Source of the DNA: Glossina fuscipes
Taxonomy: Eukaryota > Arthropoda > Insecta > Diptera > Glossinidae
Assembly: GCF_014805625.2 (NCBI RefSeq)
Contig: NW_023998454.1
Span: 945,752 to 1,009,751, forward strand
Reading direction: 5' to 3'
Length of the DNA stretch: 64,000 nucleotides
Part shown: positions 24,888-35,633 of the stretch, piece after piece
Numbering within the stretch: the first letter of the stretch is position 1
Layout: the number at the start of each line of letters is the position of its first letter
Notes under the pieces: model-generated
What the model saw: the letters and a program-made list of their open reading frames with translations, nothing else
Told to the model about the DNA's origin: nothing
The model's database searches: none
Translations under genes and position numbers: made by a program

Positions 24888-25106
24888 CTAGAAAACGAAA
24901 ACATCTCCATTACGAACAAACAAACCATTCAATGAGTCACGATCTAACAAACGCTGTAACATTGTCCGCATATTGTTTGCTATGCAATAGTGTAGCAAGT
25001 AATGGGGAGTAATGCGGCGCGCATATTGCTCAAGTAAAGAAGAAGCTAAAGAAATGTTATTTTGCACAACTGCACAGTAATAATATAATGAAGTGAATTC
25101 TTCCAT
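24888..25106 (-). CDS. Unrecognised 72-residue frame following an in-frame TAG
   Basis: Reads MEEFTSLYYYCAVVQ, then SLLEQYARRITPHYLLHYC, MRTMLQRLLDRDSL and ends GDVFVF with TAG. Amphipathic, helix-rich composition unlike the surrounding AT-driven frames, so probably coding. It is in the same frame as the preceding exon (25110-25204): only TAG and one CAT codon separate them. It is therefore either the C-terminal part of one protein reached by stop readthrough or interrupted by a nonsense change, or a second cistron starting at its own ATG. I do not recognise the family; the helix-turn-helix spacing is loosely reminiscent of ankyrin/HEAT-type repeats, but no consensus is met. Confidence 0.45.
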   Translation of the reverse strand: MEEFTSLYYYCAVVQNNISLASSLLEQYARRITPHYLLHYCIANNMRTMLQRLLDRDSLNGLFVRNGDVFVF

Positions 25107-25109
25107 ATG

Positions 25110-25371
25110 CTAATCGTTGCCGTTCAACGATTCATTATCAGAGTCTGCAATGAATTCATCTTCCCACTCTAAGCTATCCATGCCGTCCGGGGAATTGGAA
25201 CGATCTTGAAAATAGAAGAAACCATTGTGAAAAGATAAACTTTTCTAAATAAATGCTTTTAAAAAGCCTCTAAAAATTTCAAGTTTTCTTATTGATTTTC
25301 CCTTTTTTTTTTTGCTCAAAGCTTACTTACTTTGAATATGTCCAAATCAATATCAACACTGACTTCGTGCG
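25110..25371 (-). CDS. 3' exons of an unrecognised acidic protein
   Basis: Exon 25327-25371 follows a strong pyrimidine tract (CTCCTCTCTCTCCAG) and reads HEVSVDIDLDIFKV. It ends at a GTAAGC donor. After a 122-nt intron with TTTTCAAG acceptor the next exon (25204-25110) completes an Asn codon and reads RSNSPDGMDSLEWEDEF, then IADSDNESLNGND and TAG. The phase is correct only with the second of two overlapping donors (GTAAGTAAGC). The product is strongly acidic, without a known motif. The upstream part is missing, because directly 5' lies a transposon-derived ORF (25385-25957); either earlier exons lie beyond it or the exon at 25327 is itself part of the transposon. A start at the internal Met of exon 2 is also possible. 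Confidence 0.4.
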
Positions 25372-25384
25372 CTGGAGAGAGAGG

Positions 25385-25957
25385 AGCTGACGCGCGGAGG
25401 AGCTAATATTTACCTTAGTATGCCGATTTTTTTTCGTCCTCGGTCTCTCTCCAATTTATTCGCTTCAGCAACTAGAACAGCGCGTACCCACATATATTTA
25501 TGCGGTAGGTACTGGCGCAAGAACCTCCTTGTGAGGAAAAGTCAATCTGCGCCGCCACAGATGGCTTCACGCGTTTCCCTATCTTGCCGTCCACCATACG
25601 CTGCAACATACATGCGTAAAATATTTTGTACGCTTCGTGGAACACTTTGTGTACTTTCGCTTTCGGGAACCCCGATTGCAGGTATTCGGAGGTGACGATC
25701 CAGTTGGCCATAGGATCCTTGGTGACAACTCGACTGCTCACCTCCTTGGAGGCATCTTCTTTAGACTTTAGGGTTATGTTCGCGACGCAAGCCTGACACT
25801 GCAGCTGCTCGCCGATGTACCGCGCTGTTGCGTATCCTGTGAGCAGCCGCAGGTAGCATTCTTCTTGGTTGCTGAGCCGATTTAAGATCAGATCGATGCC
25901 ATTGTGTGTGTTACCGATGCTTACAAGCGTGATACAATCTCTAACTGTATCAATTTA
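25385..25957 (-). mobile_element. Transposon ORF relic (C-terminal, transposase-like), copy 1
   Basis: An open minus-strand frame from 25954 to the stop at 25472 (160 codons). Order of blocks: RDCITLVSIGNTHNGIDLIL; CYLRLLTGYATARYIGEQL followed by a C-x2-C pair; WIVTSEYLQSGFPKAKV; YKIFYACMLQRMVDGKIGKR. The pattern of a Gly-Tyr helix, then C-x2-C, then a long helical tail is of the kind found near the C-terminus of cut-and-paste transposases (P/THAP9-like), but that link is weak. It is GC-rich against an AT-rich background. A second copy, in the opposite orientation, is at 46850-47820; homology continues past the stop into ..ctccgcgcg..-type sequence. No known full-length element could be recognised. 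Confidence 0.55.
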
Positions 25958-27399
25958 GGTGCGGGAGCCTATGGAGATGACTATGATAATCCATTGGTTT
26001 GCCCAGTATGCGTTTGGTATGCATCAGTTTTATGAAATTTTTATGATTAATTGATTGATACTTTACACCACCAAAGGCATTACTTATGTTCGAAATTAGG
26101 AATCAGTAACTTCAGGTTTTGTTATTTCAGTTCCGATTTTCGACATTTTTGAAGATCGTGTGAAATTTGATTTACAAATTTTTCTATTGTGCGTTTCGGC
26201 GAATTTGAATAAATAATATTTTGAAGCGTTGTCTCTTAAGTCTTCTATTTTGAAAAATCTCTTTTTTGAAATACATATTTCAAGTAACTGACTGAATTCC
26301 TAATCATGTATCGAAAAGTGATGTCTTTATTTATTATTTCTTTTGATTTAATTACAGTGGTAATAAAATATAAACTATATATACTATCATGTAATTTCGT
26401 AGAACATAATCCGTGGTAGTTGCGTCGAACTGTAATGGAAGTGAGAAATAATTTCATACAGTACAGAAAATAATCTGTGGCATAACATATTCAAATCGTA
26501 TTTACTCGATGTCGATAGCTATAAACCGACGCATGAAGTATTGCATAAAATTGCCAATTTGTTGTTCATCAATTTTTCAAGTCAATCAAAACGTAAACAT
26601 CGATAATCCATCTCTTTTTCTAAAAATGTAAGGGGTCCGTGGACTTAAACATAAGCAGTTGACAGTTGCTATGGCAAAAAAGCTCACTTTAGTCTTGGAA
26701 ATATGTACATAATTCATCTCCGTACGCTTGCCTCATTAAGTTTTTCCTTGGAAATTATCACTAGATCTTTATAAATTTTTCCACGCTTCTGTTGGCAATG
26801 GAACTTAAACAAGTCAACAACGTCGAGTTTAAACCCGTTAGTTCAATTTCATAGATATCTCAAGATAAACTGCTATTTTAATTGTTCAGTTGAGTAATTG
26901 TTAGAATATGGGCTCGAAAACTGAGCGTATTATTATCATTAGAAGATCCACCTACACTATATGTTCTTGCGAAGATCATTAGATGCAAAGCTAATATAAA
27001 AATTACCTTCAGTGTGCAATCACACCGGATATTGCCAAACTTTTTCATCTAATTACATAACGTTTTTTCTAATTGGGTATTGTCATGGTTTCGATACCCC
27101 AGTAACAAATTTTGTAGGGACGAATTCAAAAAACGTAGTGATCATAATGCGTTTTATGTAAACATAATAACTATATGGTTCAAGAATATCTTCCCCGAAA
27201 AGATTAAAGTTGTTGATAACAGTTCAAAGACCTATCGTGCAAACGACATACTCAATAGGCACTTCCTAGTTTAGGAATCGTTAAATGTTTAAACACAATT
27301 ACGTTACCGACACTTGTTATTGCAAGCGTTAATGATAATGAACTGATTTCATTATTTCATTTAAGGTTTTAGGTGACCATTTAAAGTCCGTGACTTACT
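25958..27399. other. Non-coding stretch 3' of IFT56
   Basis: AT-rich, no supported open frame. On the plus strand 25921-26030 a short frame reads INLGAGAYGDDYDNPLVC and then CPVC-like residues, but this lies antisense to the transposon relic boundary and I cannot support it as an exon. Confidence 0.4.
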
Positions 27400-29799
27400 T
27401 CATTTCAGTAAATTAGCGTTCTTGCGTATAACTTTAATCATTGATTCAGCCTGAGGATTAGAGGAATCTCTTAAAAGGCCTATAACATCGGCAATGCCGT
27501 TGTGAGGGCGACTCTTTTCATATTTGGTTACTAGGCCATACAAAACACCAGCACAAGCACCACGTTTACCTTCCCAATTCTCAGGACTAGGATCCAATCT
27601 GAAGGAAGGAGAAAAATATAGACTAAAGTTTATTTTGAAGATTTGGTTTACTTTTCTAGCATATCGAAGGCTTTGGCGGCCACCCAGAATTCTCCACATT
27701 TATAACATTCATTCGCTATCATTTGTAATAATAAAAATGCTTCCGAACTTGAGTTACGTGTTATAAAAATATTCCAAGCCTGCAAGATCGGTATTATTAT
27801 AAACAGTACGGAATATTTTCTATTAACTTACTAGCTCTGGACATCCGCAATGTATGTGACACTTCGCTAGGATCATGCAATATGTATGTTGATTTTTCAT
27901 ATCAATGTCATTTATTTGCGTTAGCAACTCTTCGGCTTCTTTATAACAACCTGTGGCGCATTTCGCTTGAGCAAAATTGTAATTGAATATATCATCATTT
28001 ACGAAATAGCTACGTATCGAGTTCATGTAAACCAAAACTTCTTCGAATTGCCCATACAAAAAGAAGGCTGAAGCCATAGCTTGACGTCCTGGTATAGTAT
28101 CACATTCAGCCGTTGAGCTGCCCACTAAATGTAAATTTTGTTGAGCGGTTTTTATATGCTCTTGCTAGAAAATTCGTTTATAGACCTTGTTGAAAAGTAT
28201 TCAGAAGAGATGTTAAAAAGAAAGGTTTACCGATTTCAATTGTTGACCCAGAGACGCATGTACAACTCCTTTCAATATATATTCATGAGGTATCGTGGGC
28301 TGCATTTCTTTCAAAAGAGAATGAGCTTCCTGAACTTCACCATTTTTCAGATAGTAAATAGCCAAATTTAGTCTGGCTTCTGGTATAATATTCAGTAGCG
28401 TAGGCAAAACTTGCAGAGCCCCCTCACCGTTACGAAATACTACCAGGTTATGACGTATCAAATCAGCACCAAATGTACCATTGTCCGAGATATTCTTAAT
28501 TTCTTGCTCAGCTACGCGACCGCTAAATAAGCGAAAACGATTGCACGCCTTCAGATTAATAGCGATAGTGCTGTCTGCATACTTAGTTAGATAAACGTCT
28601 AAAACTTCTTGGGCCATGTCGTAGTAATCCATTTTATAAAAACACAATGCCAAATAAACATTAATGGCGGTATAGTCCCTGAAAAAAATCATGCCTAAGA
28701 TGTTACGGACGGTTTAAACTAATGTTTTAAATGGGTTTTCAGTCTGTAACTAATGAATTATGTTACTTTGTTTGTGTATTCGTGACTTGACTGAGAAGAT
28801 ACTCTAGGTCAATAGATGACTATATTTCTATGGAAATTGGAAAATTATACTCAAATGTATTCACTTGGTTGCTGATAGATTGTCGAGCCGCTTTGGATCA
28901 CAATCTACAGTTTAGCTTACAGATAGGAAGATAGATTTGCGGACATACAGACTAACAGTGTGGGAGGTAATACCCACACGACGAAGAGGCACATGGCTGA
29001 TAAATTGGAAACTAAACGCATAGGTAGACACACAAGCAGACATAAAGTCATGTAGTCAGGCAAAGGGAGACAGATCTACGACTTCGATAGGTACTAGCCT
29101 GTGTTCGAAACATACAATGAATTTAATATTAACCTCGTTGTGGATGCAGTTAATTGTTACTAAACGGGAGTTTTACACTACTTCCTACTTACTTATTGTC
29201 AAGTAGTAAGCGTTTGTAAATATCCACAGATTCCTGATAGTGGGCTCTTAAGTAATGCATGGAGGCTACACTCAGCTGATCCTCTACTTGAAGTTGAAAC
29301 GTCTCCAATAAGTTCATTACTTCCTCTTCATTATTAAACTTGTGAGCTAAATGAAACATTAAACGTAGCTTCAAAGCTGTGTTGGGTATTTGTTCGATTA
29401 AATTTTGAGCGTCTTCATACATGCCCAAGTAAAACATGCAAACTGCTCTATTAAGGCTAAGATCCTCCACGGCTGGTTCTAATTGTTGTATATGTTGATA
29501 TTGATCCAGAGCTTGCTGGTAATCACCTAAGTGAAAGTAACAGAAAGCCAACCACTGCTCAATGATGATTTGTTTATCCTGTTCTTCAGAGTCGAGAGTG
29601 AACTCCAAGAAGACCTTCGCTCCGGTATAATCACGTTTCATAATGAATTCCTCTAAGGAAGGCGGAGCAGATTTGCTAGCATTAGAATTAGGCAGGTGTC
29701 GTGAAGACGCGGAATCATTTTTACCTCGTGAGAGAATCTAAAATTTTTTTAAAATTAATGTTTTTATAAATTTAAGAAAGTTGAGAAATGGTTTACCAT
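27400..29799 (-). CDS. IFT56: Intraflagellar transport protein 56 (TTC26/DYF-13), complete
   Basis: Six coding exons: 29797-29799 (ATG only), 29193-29737, 28231-28678, 27832-28164, 27652-27779, 27400-27598. All introns are GT-AG (59, 514, 66, 52, 53 nt) and phases close to 1656 nt, 551 residues plus TGA; the animal orthologue is about 554. The N-terminus MILSRGK mirrors the vertebrate MMLSR. Diagnostic stretches in order: SLEEFIMKRDYTGA, LAFCYFHLGDYQQAL, FHLAHKFNNEEE, then across junction 2 LLLDNKDYTAINVYLALC, ACNRFRLFSGR, RHNLVVFRNGEGALQVLP, EYILKGVVHASLGQQ, AECDTIPGRQAMASAFFL, NDDIFNYNFAQAK, AFDMLEKLDPSPENWEGK. The protein is a TPR-type helical solenoid of the IFT-B complex, required for building or loading motile and sensory cilia; in flies the expected sites are ciliated sensory neurons and sperm (inference). 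It is a complete, apparently intact gene. Exon boundaries are strong because junction codons restore conserved residues. Confidence 0.95.
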
Positions 29800-29882
29800 T
29801 TTCTTAGTGAAAATTACCACTTTTCTGTTTTGTTAAAAATTAAGCAAATGAAATATTTGTTTGGATCTTGTTGCTATGCACT

Positions 29883-29896
29883 GTTGCTAGGGTTAC
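29883..29896 (-). promoter_or_regulatory. X-box-like (RFX) site upstream of IFT56
   Basis: Plus-strand gttgctagggttac, 84-97 bp upstream of the IFT56 ATG. Against the RFX X-box RYYNYY-spacer-RRNRAC it has a perfect left half and one clear mismatch in the right half. A second GTTGCTA half-site lies 13 bp further left (29870-29876). X-boxes of ciliary genes commonly sit within about 200 bp of the start codon. Function is inferred. Confidence 0.5.
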
Positions 29897-29899
29897 AAG

Positions 29900-30519
29900 G
29901 GAAGGTAAATAAGTTTTATGAAAGCTTAGTCTGAAAACCCGTTTAACACAGTATGCATATCGCTAAACTGCCTTATCTGTTGAGCTTTTGTAAGAGCTAG
30001 AAAAGCAACCTTAATCTGTTGGAATGTACCGAAAGTCAAGTTCACTTAGAAAGAGGAGAACCGCAGAAACCATAGGGGCTAAACCATAATAACTATTTCG
30101 GTTCTATTTTGTTTAATAGCAGATAGAACAGCAACACAGAGAAAATGCTTGGAATGCAGTACACTGTCCTTGGTTTGCTAACATTTTTTTTGCTTCTTCG
30201 TTTTAGAAAATTCGTATTTATTTTGTGCTGTATTTTCAGGGCGAATGCCATTGGCTTGTAGATATAGAGGAGTTTATCTTTTTAAAGAAATATTTACATA
30301 AAGTTTTGTGGGATTTTATAGAAAAGGACATGTGACGGTCTATGTACGGTTGCGAAGCCAATAAGTTAGGCGTTATATGTTGTATTATTTAAAAATCAAA
30401 ATTTTATGAAAGCACGGATATGAAAGCTCATACGTATCCAAGTTATCTGCCGTACACTTGAGTGCATCTTGATTACACTCTTTTACGTATTAATAAAATA
30501 AGCTTTCAATAGTTATATA
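29900..30519. other. Non-coding stretch, nothing recognised
   Basis: AT-rich intergenic sequence between the IFT56 promoter region and a mariner relic. Confidence 0.4.
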
Positions 30520-31440
30520 CTAGGTTTTTGTGAACAATTTAATATTCTCTTTTTTGATCATTTTTTTGCTTGAAAAAGCCATTTATTGAGAAAAATTAGT
30601 ACAATATATACCAATCAAAATATTTTCCATTGTTTTGTGCAACTTTTTCCCATATTTCTAGTAACGATACATGGCGAAACAGTGTTGATAGAACGTCATT
30701 AGTCTGGCAGCGATTTCGGACTTCTTGTACATTTCGAAACCACGTGTTAACCAAGCCTTACTACACCGATCTGAATAAGTGGTAATGACAAGGCGCTATG
30801 TCTGGGTGCAGCAGGACGTTCCATTCGAATTGCAACACTGTATTCTTGACAACCCTTGCAACGTGTGGCCGAGCGTTGTCATGGAAGACATGCATTGTTG
30901 AATTAGTTTAATTGCGGTAGCAGTTTTACGCGATTTTAGCATCTCAATAAAACCCGTAAATCGTACTGATTCCACCATATGTACAGCACACCTTAATGAC
31001 CAAGAATATTCCGCTTCGTTCTTGATGTTAATGTATTTCCTGGATTAACCGACATCTTTTTGATCGCAGGATTGACGTAGTAGAGCCACTTTTCACGGTC
31101 AGTCACAACACGCCACAAAGAACTCTTTTTTTTTTTGTCTTGCAACCATTTGTATCACAGCCATTTTCTCATTCCATGCAAACGTCTAGAAACAGTTGAT
31201 TTATCAATTGCTAAGCTGTTGGAAATTTTTTTGAGAATTTGGTCCAATAAGTCTTGCAATTTATTGTCTTCGATCTTTTTTGGTCCTCCAAGCCATTGTT
31301 TGTCATCGACATCAAACCCTTGAAAGCTAAACCGACAATTGGGATATGATGGCGAATTATCGCCCTAATGAACTTCGCAAATGCAGTTTCCGGCTTGTCC
31401 GTGATCATCGTCTGCATACACTAAATAACTTAATAATAAT
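30520..31440 (-). mobile_element. Mariner (mauritiana-type) transposase, near full-length pseudogene
   Basis: Minus-strand translation across frames recovers most of the protein. FDVDDKQWLGGPKKIEDNK and SLAIDKSTVSRRLHGMRKWL give the HTH DNA-binding region (31330-31150). VVTDREKWLYYVNP covers the first catalytic block, where the usual GDEKW is TDREKW. KRNILGH and LYIWWNQYD follow. HDNARPHVARVVKNTVLQF gives the second catalytic Asp. LLHPDIAPCHYHLFRSV replaces the third catalytic Asp (normally APSDYHLF) by His. The C-terminal NGKYFDWY block and a terminal-repeat-like ..acaaaaacctag flanked by TA at the 3' end (about 30520) complete it. Frameshifts and the D-to-H change mean it is dead. Confidence 0.85.
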
Positions 31441-32338
31441 AATTGGGGGAGTAATATTTTATGTAGAAAAGGATCAAAGTCATCGAATTTCATCTGTACA
31501 TTGATATTTCGCATTACTTTACCATTTTCACCAATACATGACGCTGATCAAAACACATGTAAGCGCATATTATTATTAACGAGAAAGTGCATACATCTTT
31601 TATAAATATTTTTCAGCTTATAAAGGTGTGAAAGTGTTTGAATTATGATAGCGCTGAAATATGACGAGTGAAAATGAAATTGAGTGAAATGTTGACAAAC
31701 GTCGTCTTTTGCGCCAGACGTTGGACTACATTGCAAAGCCTCGTGATGGCTGCTTCTTTCGAACTTCTATTATCCTGAATATGTCTAATCTGTAACTATC
31801 CGTTTCTGCAATTAATTGATAGGCATCGTTACAGTTTGAAAAATTTTGCTTACTTACTACAAGTCTGGGTTTATAAGAAAACCCATCTCTAAGATTTCGC
31901 TGTCCCTTAAGAGGTAATACCATTGCAACTACCTAACAAAAGCGTATTTTTGAGGTTTTCTGGGAGGAAAGAAAATGTAATAGAATAATAACGAGCCGAC
32001 ACTAGAAATCATGCGTTTCTATGCAATAAAAAAAAATATTTTTCAAGAATTTCGGCGATTATCGCGAGGCATTTTTAATTTAAAGAGCTCGTCGGCTCGC
32101 GATTCACTTCAAATTTTAATCTGGGCAAAATCACTTAATCTGCTGCATTATTATCTTGTTTGCAAAAGTTTTTAGGTGAACATAATTCCGTTAAAGGAAT
32201 CTGTTAAAGGGTTAGAGGTAAGACATTAGACTTTTAGTTACTAGCAGAGATTTTTTGAACTTTGGACCTGTTCGGAAAAATCCCGAAATTCCAAGAAAAA
32301 AATTTTTTTACGTAAAAAACAAGGTTCGAGGTATATAA
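31441..32338. other. Non-coding stretch, nothing recognised
   Basis: No protein-like frame; contains a TTAATAATAATAATT run near 31425-31440. Confidence 0.4.
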
Positions 32339-32905
32339 AAACAAGTAAGAAATTTATATTCGGCAGGGCCGAGTCTCGTATACCCATTATACTTCAAATT
32401 TTTGGAAAATTTATCTCGCACCTTTTACTTCAGTAAAAGGTATTGTTAAGGAAAATTAATCTACCAAGTCGTGGGCATTACGAATTTTTTTCATTTGTGC
32501 ACATACATAGTAGAGCTCTCCGTTAAGTAAATGTGAACATTTTCAGCCCTCTTTCTTTTGTAACTTGTGACTTATGAATACAACACCACAAAGTTTTGCG
32601 TAGAAAGACAGAGTAGCGTTTAGCTTACTTTTCATTGAACGTTTCTGCAGCGACCAATTTGGCCCGTCTCCAGTACCAGTAGAAGCTTCCAATGCTTCTA
32701 TCAAATTTTAAGTCGATATTTTAATTTTTGCGACCAGGAGAATGCCAATAACGCAGGCCATACGGACAGACATACATGACTTAATCACTTCACAATTTCA
32801 TGCTGACGCGGAATGTATGCACCTTATAGAGTGTCTGAAGCATTCCTCTGTGCGTTGCAAACATTATGGAAAAATGAGTATACCCCCAACCTTCAGTGGT
32901 GCATA
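32339..32905 (-). repeat. Dispersed repeat family A, copy 2
   Basis: Inverted relative to copy 1. Left edge reads aacaagtaagaaatttatat then the hairpin TCGGCaggGCCGA and tctcgtatacccattatac. The interior contains ttcgcagcgaccaatttggc-like sequence (here ctgcagcgaccaatttggcc). The right edge ends tacccccaaccttcagtggt followed by gcatataaaa. Confidence 0.7.
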
Positions 32906-34224
32906 TAAAAATTGTTGATCATCCCTTAAGATTTATTTAATCTGTAATGAAAAAACAAATAAAACCCTATTAATGTGCCACGGCCATTGGATACCCTGCA
33001 CAGTCTTAAAGTTACTCACTTAGCAAACTTTAAAAATTAAGCATTATTAGGGAAGTGGTGCGATCCGAACCATTGTCATAGCGTTCGTTCTTGGATCAAA
33101 ACACATCTGTGCACCGAATTCCACAAAAATATTCCAAAAATTGCGACCTATAGGTTGAATAGAGGAAAACTTGGGAGACAGTCAGATAGACAAATTTAAG
33201 TCGATTCAGAGAGAAAAGTTTGCGAATGGATTAATATAATAAAAGGTGGATTTTACTTAAGTCTTCCTGGGTTTTGTATACATCCGCACAAACTTAATAT
33301 ACTATTGTAGCTGGAATCATATCTTTGCCCAATTTCGTGCCACTTTCATTTGATAAGTTGAAAATTTTTACTTAAAAACTCCAAATTATTTTCGTGCAGC
33401 GAAAGCATGGAATATATCCATAGAGGCGAATGAAAAAGAAGCAAAGCGGATATATGTATCCAAGAAGACTTATCAAAACAAAGTCCTCTATATGTTACAT
33501 TCATATATATCTATGTAAGGAAGAAATATATGGGAACGTATAAAGTTAGTTTTACACATCAAACAACGTGTTCTCTTAAAGAATGGAAGTCAAAGCTGAA
33601 CGGATCTTAAAGAGACCTAAACATTTCCTTTTATATACACATATCTAGGCCCGAAAATAATTTTATTTATTATATTATTTATAACTAAAATGGGTAATCG
33701 TGAAATTGCTTATATTTGTCTTAGCTGATTTTCGTGCAAATTATTTGTTAGTTCCTTTGTCCGTACGTTGTTTTGAGAATTCTCAGGGCTGCAGAATTAA
33801 TAACTAGCAAAAATAACAAAAACTTACTAAAGTTAGGAAGCTTGAAGACAGCAGGATACCGATATATATCAGAAAGAGACCAAGTCCGATTAATTGTCTT
33901 GCATAATCTGCAAGTACATATTGATAATGGTCTCTTATTATTATAATTTGATTGCGAAAGCACTTTGTAAAATATTTACACCATGTAACTATTTGCGGAT
34001 TTGGCTTTCATAAGCGCTGTAATTACAAATGCGTCAATTGAACTTGAAACTGAAATCACTGTGTGGGTTACATATAATATAGATGGACAGATAAAATAAT
34101 TGTATATTTCACACGTAAAATATAAGGAAATTCTTTTAGTTTTCGTTTTACACAAACAAAGTTATAGTATAGAATTTCTAATCTGATAGGATTTAACTGC
34201 TTACACCTTTCATCGAAGGTTGAT
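32906..34224. other. Non-coding stretch with a family-C repeat fragment
   Basis: About 33040-33260 resembles another dispersed fly repeat: acatctgtgcaccgaattcc, ttccaaaaattgcgacctat, gacagtcagatagaca and aagtcgattcagag. Outside that nothing is recognised. Confidence 0.4.
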
Positions 34225-34580
34225 GGGTATATTTATGTTGTCAAAACGTTTGCAATATCCAGAAAGAACCTTCCGAGAACCCATGTCTGTATATATATAC
34301 GTATATATATTATCAACAGCAAATTTTGAATCGTTTTAAGCGCACCCATCTGTCCGCCTGTAAAATGTCTGTTGTAAACATTTCCCTATCTGTATAAAGG
34401 AGGCTATCCACTTCAAATTCGGCACAAATATTGGAAGCTTTTGCACACACGTTGGCTTAGAAAATGGGCTAAACCGGACGAAGCATACATCAGCCACCTA
34501 CCACTGAATAAGCTGAGAACGCCTCTGTTGTCAAAAACGAAAAAAATTGGTTTTTGGCTGATTACTGGAAAATTTCAGCA
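34225..34580 (+). repeat. Dispersed repeat family B, copy 3
   Basis: Tgtcaaaacgtttgcaatat.., ..gaatcgttttaagcgcaccc, atctgtccgcctgtaaaatg, a cttcaaattcggcacaaata block and gctgagaacgcctctgttgt line up with copies at 10964 and 37590. Confidence 0.65.
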
Positions 34581-34689
34581 AATAAACGTAGCAGAATTTT
34601 AACGTATATTTTAGGAGCGGCTCTGCTGTATTTATACAAAAATGGGAATAGTTGCCCACGCATGCCTACGTGTATTCAATTTTAATTTT

Positions 34690-34850
34690 TTTTTGTCAAA
34701 ACGTTTGTAACGCGCAGAAGCAAGCGTTTGCTGCTTGTTACTCGTAAATAGATAAACAACACAAAATTTCACATACAGTTTATAAAAACATAAAACTCCA
34801 GCAACGCCCACCCAATATTGTAGGCGATGCACTTATAGCCGAAGGTAATT
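34690..34850 (+). repeat. Dispersed repeat family B, partial copy 4
   Basis: Starts again with tgtcaaaacgtttgtaacgc and ends with cagcaacgcccacccaatat, the latter matching cagccacgcccacgcaatgt at about 37880 in copy 5. Lies immediately 3' of copy 3. Confidence 0.55.
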
Positions 34851-34880
34851 TTTCTAATTATTGTCAATTATCTGAATAAT

Positions 34881-34975
34881 CCGTACGAGTTGCCGACTAG
34901 GCAAAGGATTGTGACTAAAAACTCACTGGTCACGAGTTCAAATGTCAATTGCGATAGTGTTTTCAATACAGGCGA
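34881..34975 (+). repeat. tRNA-derived SINE head (degenerate)
   Basis: Ccgtacgagttgccgactag (A-box region), cactggtcacgagttcaaat (B-box region) and gcgatagtgttttcaata match the head of the SINE at 45571 with several substitutions. Confidence 0.5.
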
Positions 34976-35132
34976 GCATATGATCTAAGTTATCCGGAGG
35001 TTTTTAAGTTCATACGTTGCAAGTTTGCTTACAAAATATATGGATAATAAATAAAAATAAATTGTTTGAATAGTAAAGCGACCGCAGACACCGGAATTTT
35101 AAGCTAATGTAAGAGTTGTGCTTGCAAAGGAA

Positions 35133-35632
35133 TGTGTAAATGGGTTAAAACTGTTTTATGGTCGATTTTTAGCTCCTGGGCGATGTTACGACTGCTAACA
35201 TGCCGGTCAACTTCGATTATGTCTCCGATTTTATCGACATTTTCGACGACCGGCCTACCTGTGCGAGGTGCATCTTTAACATCAAAAATTCCTGAACGGA
35301 ATCTACGAAACCAAAATTGCACATAATTGGCTGTTACAGTATCGGAACCATAAACACCATTCATAATTTTAGCCGCCTGGCTTGCATTTTCGCCTTTGTC
35401 AAAGAAAAACTGTAAAATGTACCGAATTTTCTCTTTGTTCACTTCCATTTTTAACACGCTGTAACTCACAACTGAATGCACCAAACAAAAAATAGTAAAA
35501 GAATTTTTTTACTGCGAAATGTCACCTTTCCAACGAGCATAAATATGAAATTGTTTGATCGATACTTTACGAGAAATCTATCAGTGCAGCCATCTACTGA
35601 AAAAATAATGGATTACTTTTTCCCCAAACTAA
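35133..35632 (-). mobile_element. Mariner (SETMAR-type) 5' half, truncated
   Basis: Right edge is the inverted terminal repeat ttagtttggggaaaaagtaa (read on the minus strand), flanked by TA. About 180 nt of 5' UTR is followed by an ATG at about 35451 (MEVNKEKIRYILQFFFDKG). The frame carries the two helix-turn-helix domains of a mariner transposase (VQFWFRRFRSGIFDVKD; RTGRPV; SRNIAQELKIDHKTVL). Homology to the copy at 59288 ends abruptly near 35133, after ..cccatttacaca, so the catalytic domain and right terminal repeat are missing. N-terminal half intact, otherwise dead. Confidence 0.88.
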
Positions 35633-35633
35633 T

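Noticed and set aside
25420..25695. Plus-strand 91-codon frame
   Set aside because: Antisense shadow of the transposon ORF; no motif, whereas the minus-strand peptide is shared with another locus.
25915..26035. Plus-strand peptide INLGAGAYGDDYDNPLVC as possible exon
   Set aside because: Overlaps the antisense transposon frame and no acceptor/donor pair is convincing.
28138..28371. Plus-strand 77-codon frame
   Set aside because: Antisense to IFT56 exons 3 and 4.
30796..30978. 60-codon frame
   Set aside because: Wrong-frame shadow over the mariner second catalytic block.
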